From Acetobacteraceae bacterium (GTDB lineage Bacteria; Pseudomonadota; Alphaproteobacteria; Acetobacterales; Acetobacteraceae), in NCBI GenBank assembly GCA_947476855.1, contig CANJSR010000060.1:1-14998 (forward strand): a stretch of 14,998 bases of DNA, given 5' to 3'. Below the pieces are notes generated by a model. It had not been told where the DNA came from. It did not search any database and worked only from the letters and a program-made list of their open reading frames with translations. The translations under genes were made by a program, and so were the position numbers. This document shows, in pieces, positions 12,278-14,998 of the stretch (its first letter is position 1; every line of letters begins with the position of its first letter).

Positions 12278-13875
12278 GCGGGCGGCCGGCGCCAGCCCAG
12301 CAGGGTGATAGCGCCCACGAGCGCGGGCAGACAGGCGATGCGCGCCTGATAGCGGTCATGCGGACAGGACAGGGCGCCCGTGATCACCGCCCCGGCCGGC
12401 AGCGCGAGCAGCGCGATCGCCAGGAACCCGGCATGCAGCGGGGACCGGCGTATCATGCGGGGCAAAAGCACGAGGCTCAGCCCAATCCCGGCGATCGCGA
12501 CCGCGACATGGACTGCGCCGAGGCCCAGGGGGATCGACAACCCCGCGGTCTGCTGGCGCGCGGCCTGGTAGGCGTGGGCCTCGCGCGCGGGGAAATCCCG
12601 GGCGATCCAGGGGGAGACCTGGGTCGGCCAGGGTTCCAGCCCGTCGCCGCTGTGGAACCGGACCAGTTGGACCAGGCTGTTGCGGAGCGCGGTGGAAGCG
12701 ACCCAGGCGGGATGGTCCCGCAGGGTGGCGGCGATGATGGCACCGGCCTCGGCCGAGATCGCCTTGTGGCCACCAGCCTTCAGGATCGGGCTGTCGGCGG
12801 ACCAGAGGAGGATGTCGGAATCGGTCGATAGTTCCGCGATGAAGGGACACAGGCGCCAGTTAGCATCGGGGCAATGGGTTTCCAGTGTGGCCTTGCCCGG
12901 CCCGTCGGCGATCAGGCGGGCGAGGAGAAAAACGTTGCCATGGGGGGAGAGGGCGAACCGCCCGTGCCCGGCGAGGTTGAGAGAGGCGAGGGCAAAAGCG
13001 GCGAGGACGAGGGGGAGTATGGCGGTCAAAACGACGCCCCCCCTCCCCTTGCGGGCTTGGGCCGCGAAGCGGACCGAGGTTGGGGGGAGGGGTATGGTGG
13101 CGCCGACCGGGGGGGGATCACCCCTCCCCCCATCCCCCTCCCGCAAGGGGAGGGGGGGCGTTGGGGCAAACCACCTGCGCCCCGCGATCACCAACCCCAA
13201 CCACCACACCCCAAGCAACCCCGCCCAAAGCGCGACACTCGACAACTGCGTGGCGATCATGAACGCGGCCAACCCGACCAGCCCCACTCTCTCCCACCGC
13301 GACAGGCGGTCCGGGGCGAAGACCAGCAGGCAGAACACCAGGACCAGCAGCGGAGTGAACAGGTCGGGCATCAGCTCGGAGGCAAGCCACGGCACCCAGG
13401 TGCCCACGCACAACAACCCCATCCCGGGCAGCAACCACCAGGCCGGACATCCGGGCGCCAGCACCCGCCAGACCAGCAGCAGCACCCAGGAGGCCAGCAG
13501 CGCCTGCGCCACCACCACCGGCCAGGTGGTCAGCATCATGTGCAACGGCAGCATGAAAAGGCTGTAGAATGCCGGCCGGTCCCAGCCGAGATACCGGTGG
13601 ATCGCCTGCGACAGATAGGTCCCGGTATCGGCGAACACGATCGGATAGCCATTCCAGATCGCCGGCCACAGCAGCATCACCGCCATCCCGCCCAGCAGCG
13701 CAAACGTGCGCCACCACGCGGCCGGAGCCCGCTCGGCCGGAGTTCGCTCGGTCGTGACCCCCTCGGCCGTAGCCCAGCCCGCTGTGGCCCCGTCCGCCGC
13801 AGCCCCCGCGGGCGCACGCGCCTGGGGCGGGACCGCCCGGGGTCCCTCGCCCGGTGCGCGCGCCTCAGCCGCCAT
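12274..13875 (-). CDS. Polytopic membrane protein of unknown function with in-frame repeat insertion
   Basis: A 533-residue protein with about 10 transmembrane helices. Residues 1-53 are a low-complexity Ala/Pro/Glu-rich cytoplasmic tail. A first helix is followed by GYPIVFADTGTYLSQAIHRY and then GWDRPAFYSLFMLPLH; acidic residues in this first loop recall GT-C glycosyltransferases (ArnT/PMT type), but no family is recognised with certainty. A large soluble loop (about 300-430: HGNVFLLARLIADGPGKATL) precedes the last helices. Residues 239-281 are encoded by a palindromic DNA repeat and look foreign, between two membrane helices. The ATG at 13875 overlaps the galE stop by 11 bases, and its own stop overlaps the flippase start by four, so it belongs to the same operon and probably to glycan assembly. 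The frame is open further upstream, but that sequence is galE. Confidence 0.75.
   Translation of the reverse strand: MAAEARAPGEGPRAVPPQARAPAGAAADGATAGWATAEGVTTERTPAERAPAAWWRTFALLGGMAVMLLWPAIWNGYPIVFADTGTYLSQAIHRYLGWDRPAFYSLFMLPLHMMLTTWPVVVAQALLASWVLLLVWRVLAPGCPAWWLLPGMGLLCVGTWVPWLASELMPDLFTPLLVLVFCLLVFAPDRLSRWERVGLVGLAAFMIATQLSSVALWAGLLGVWWLGLVIAGRRWFAPTPPLPLREGDGGRGDPPPVGATIPLPPTSVRFAAQARKGRGGVVLTAILPLVLAAFALASLNLAGHGRFALSPHGNVFLLARLIADGPGKATLETHCPDANWRLCPFIAELSTDSDILLWSADSPILKAGGHKAISAEAGAIIAATLRDHPAWVASTALRNSLVQLVRFHSGDGLEPWPTQVSPWIARDFPAREAHAYQAARQQTAGLSIPLGLGAVHVAVAIAGIGLSLVLLPRMIRRSPLHAGFLAIALLALPAGAVITGALSCPHDRYQARIACLPALVGAITLLGWRRPPA
13034..13161 (+). repeat. Nested palindromic repeat, copy 2 (inside the membrane-protein gene)
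   Basis: Perfect 22-bp terminal inverted repeats (13034-13055 and 13140-13161) enclose a second perfect 13-bp pair (13081-13093 and 13120-13132) and a 26-base loop. The left side has about 18 extra bases (GCTTGGGCCGCGAAGCGG region) that the right side lacks. The loop matches the reverse complement of the copy-3 loop at 21 of 26 bases. The element is read through by the surrounding gene in frame, giving a Pro/Gly/Arg-rich insertion. Confidence 0.88.
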
Positions 13876-14902
13876 AGCCGTCCGGGTGCCTCTCCCGCCA
13901 GGCGAAGGCGGAACGGACGATGTCATCCAGGGCGGCGAAGCGCGGCTCCCACCCCGCCGCCCGGGCGCGGTCGGAGGAGGCAACCAGCACCGCCGCATCT
14001 CCCGGCCGGCGGGGCGCGACGCGCCAGGGGACCCGGCGGCCCGAGACCCGCTCCACCGCCTCGATCACCGCCCGCACGGAATGCCCGGCGCCATTGCCCA
14101 GGTTCCAGACGACGTCGCCCCCGTCCAGGTGTTCCACAGCCAGCAGATGCGCCGCGGCCAGGTCGGTGACGTGGACATAGTCGCGGATGCAGGTCCCATC
14201 GGCGGTCGGGTAATCGTCGCCATAGACCTCCAACCCGGGACGGCGGCCGAGCGCGGCGTCGATGACGAGGGGGATGAGGTGGGATTCGGGGCGATGGTCC
14301 TCCCCCAGGCGCCCCTTGGGATCGGCGCCGGCGGCGTTGAAGTAGCGCAGGCGGGCCGAACGCAGGCCATGCGCGCGGGATGCCCAGATCAGAGCACGCT
14401 CGATCATCCATTTGCTGTCGCCATAGGGCGATTGCGGGTCGATCGGCGCGTCCTCGGGGATCGGCGCGTCGCCGGCGGCGTTGAACAGCGCGGCGGTGGA
14501 GGAGAGGACGAACTTCCCTACCCCATGACGGACACAGGCCTCGATCAAGCGGATGCCGTTGGCCGCGTTCTCGGTCAGGTAGGTCAGGGGCATCCGCATG
14601 CTTTCGCCCACCTGCGAGAGGGCGGCGAAATGGAACACCGCGTCCCAGGGACCCTCGGCCAGGACGGCGTCCAGCGCCGCCGCGTCGGACAGGTCGGCTT
14701 GGACGAAGGGCACGCCGGGGGGAACCGCGGCACGATGGCCGGTGCGGAGGTTGTCGAAGACGGTCACCGCATGGCCACGGTCGCCCAGCATCGCCACGAG
14801 ATGACTGCCGACATACCCCGCGCCTCCGGTGACGAGGTAGCGGCGGGGGGAGCGCGCGCTGCCTTGGACAAAGGCACTGCGAGTATGGTCCGCCCCGGCC
14901 AC
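13865..14902 (-). CDS. galE: UDP-glucose 4-epimerase
   Basis: A 345-residue extended SDR. GalE interconverts UDP-glucose and UDP-galactose, feeding galactose into surface glycans. Motifs: NAD-binding YLVTGGAGYVGSHL (22-35), VFDNLRTGH (48-56), D70 in VQADLSD, HFAAL (91-95), the catalytic VLSSTAALFN with SST (134-136) and YGDSK (Y160, K164), ARLRYFNAAGADP, and RDYVHVTDLAAAHL. The C-terminus is standard (GRRVPWRVAPRRPGDAAVLVA). The start is uncertain: no ATG, GTG or TTG lies between the Rossmann motif and a GTG at 14902-14900, which sits at the edge of a palindromic repeat whose GGGAGGGG would be the Shine-Dalgarno. The frame continues open through the repeat to the window edge. Its stop overlaps the next gene by 11 bases. 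Confidence 0.92.
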   Translation of the reverse strand: MAGADHTRSAFVQGSARSPRRYLVTGGAGYVGSHLVAMLGDRGHAVTVFDNLRTGHRAAVPPGVPFVQADLSDAAALDAVLAEGPWDAVFHFAALSQVGESMRMPLTYLTENAANGIRLIEACVRHGVGKFVLSSTAALFNAAGDAPIPEDAPIDPQSPYGDSKWMIERALIWASRAHGLRSARLRYFNAAGADPKGRLGEDHRPESHLIPLVIDAALGRRPGLEVYGDDYPTADGTCIRDYVHVTDLAAAHLLAVEHLDGGDVVWNLGNGAGHSVRAVIEAVERVSGRRVPWRVAPRRPGDAAVLVASSDRARAAGWEPRFAALDDIVRSAFAWRERHPDGYGG

Positions 14903-14998
14903 GCCCCCCCTCCCCTTGAGGGAGGGGGTTGGGGGGAGGGGTGATCCCACCCCAGTCGGTGCCGCGATACCCCTCCCCCCAACCCCCTCCCTCAAGGG
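14901..14998 (-). repeat. Nested palindromic repeat, copy 3 (5' end of galE, cut by window edge)
   Basis: A perfect 30-bp inverted repeat (14913-14942 with 14969-14998) flanks a 26-base loop. The left outer end ACGCCCCCCCTCCCCTTG (14901-14918) is the same as in copy 2, so the right arm probably continues past the window. By its loop sequence it is in the opposite orientation to copies 1 and 2. It covers the presumed start region of galE. Confidence 0.85.

Noticed and set aside
12874..14169. Plus-strand frame of 431 codons across galE and the membrane protein
   Set aside because: Gln/His/Arg/Pro-rich and antisense to two recognised genes; it only exists because of GC bias.

Overview
The window is GC-rich DNA packed with short, often overlapping genes. 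Gene content and protein style suggest an alphaproteobacterium, most likely of the Rhodospirillales/Acetobacterales group. The pointers are dapD-dapE, a proline/tyrosine-rich secreted protein, a PEP-CTERM protein, BrnTA and copies of a GC-rich nested palindrome. The lineage is an inference from protein character; there is no rRNA gene to settle it.

Layout, left to right. (1) 1-1028, minus: lysine/diaminopimelate genes dapD and the 5' end of dapE, overlapping by a TTGA stop/start. (2) 1109-1857: a small secreted Tyr/Pro/His-rich protein (minus) and ftsB (plus) diverge from a 140-bp region with a 10-bp direct repeat. (3) 1932-2435: a flavin-reductase-like protein. (4) 2473-2968, minus: a BrnT/BrnA toxin-antitoxin pair with a near-consensus promoter; the conserved toxin N-terminus has no canonical start codon. 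(5) 3065-4395, minus: a short-chain dehydrogenase followed by rsmG, again overlapping by TTGA. (6) 4517-5716: a PEP-CTERM protein (minus) with an apparent sigma-54 promoter, divergent from a gdx/sugE-type SMR exporter (plus) preceded by a two-hairpin guanidine-II (mini-ykkC) riboswitch. (7) 5846-8350: an acyl-CoA dehydrogenase (minus) and an orphan membrane-anchored helical-repeat protein (plus) diverge from an AT-rich region with two perfect palindromes. (8) 8418-11028, plus: paaABCD of the phenylacetyl-CoA epoxidase; the paaE reductase gene is not next to them. (9) 11015-14902, minus: galE, a polytopic membrane protein of unknown function and a Wzx-like flippase, each overlapping the next, probably one surface-polysaccharide operon.

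The main unexplained structure is a roughly 100-130 bp nested palindromic repeat present three times. One copy sits between paaA and paaB. One lies inside the membrane-protein gene, where it is read through in frame and adds about 43 residues. One lies at the 5' end of galE, where it appears to supply the ribosome-binding region and perhaps the start codon. This resembles a mobile palindrome tolerated inside coding sequence and is the best candidate here for something not yet described.

Functionally, phenylacetyl-CoA epoxidation is the clearest catabolic module. The acyl-CoA dehydrogenase and SDR could act in acyl-CoA breakdown, but they are on other transcripts. The gdx riboswitch-exporter unit should respond to guanidinium. 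The PEP-CTERM protein and the galE-flippase operon both point to envelope or exopolysaccharide biology.
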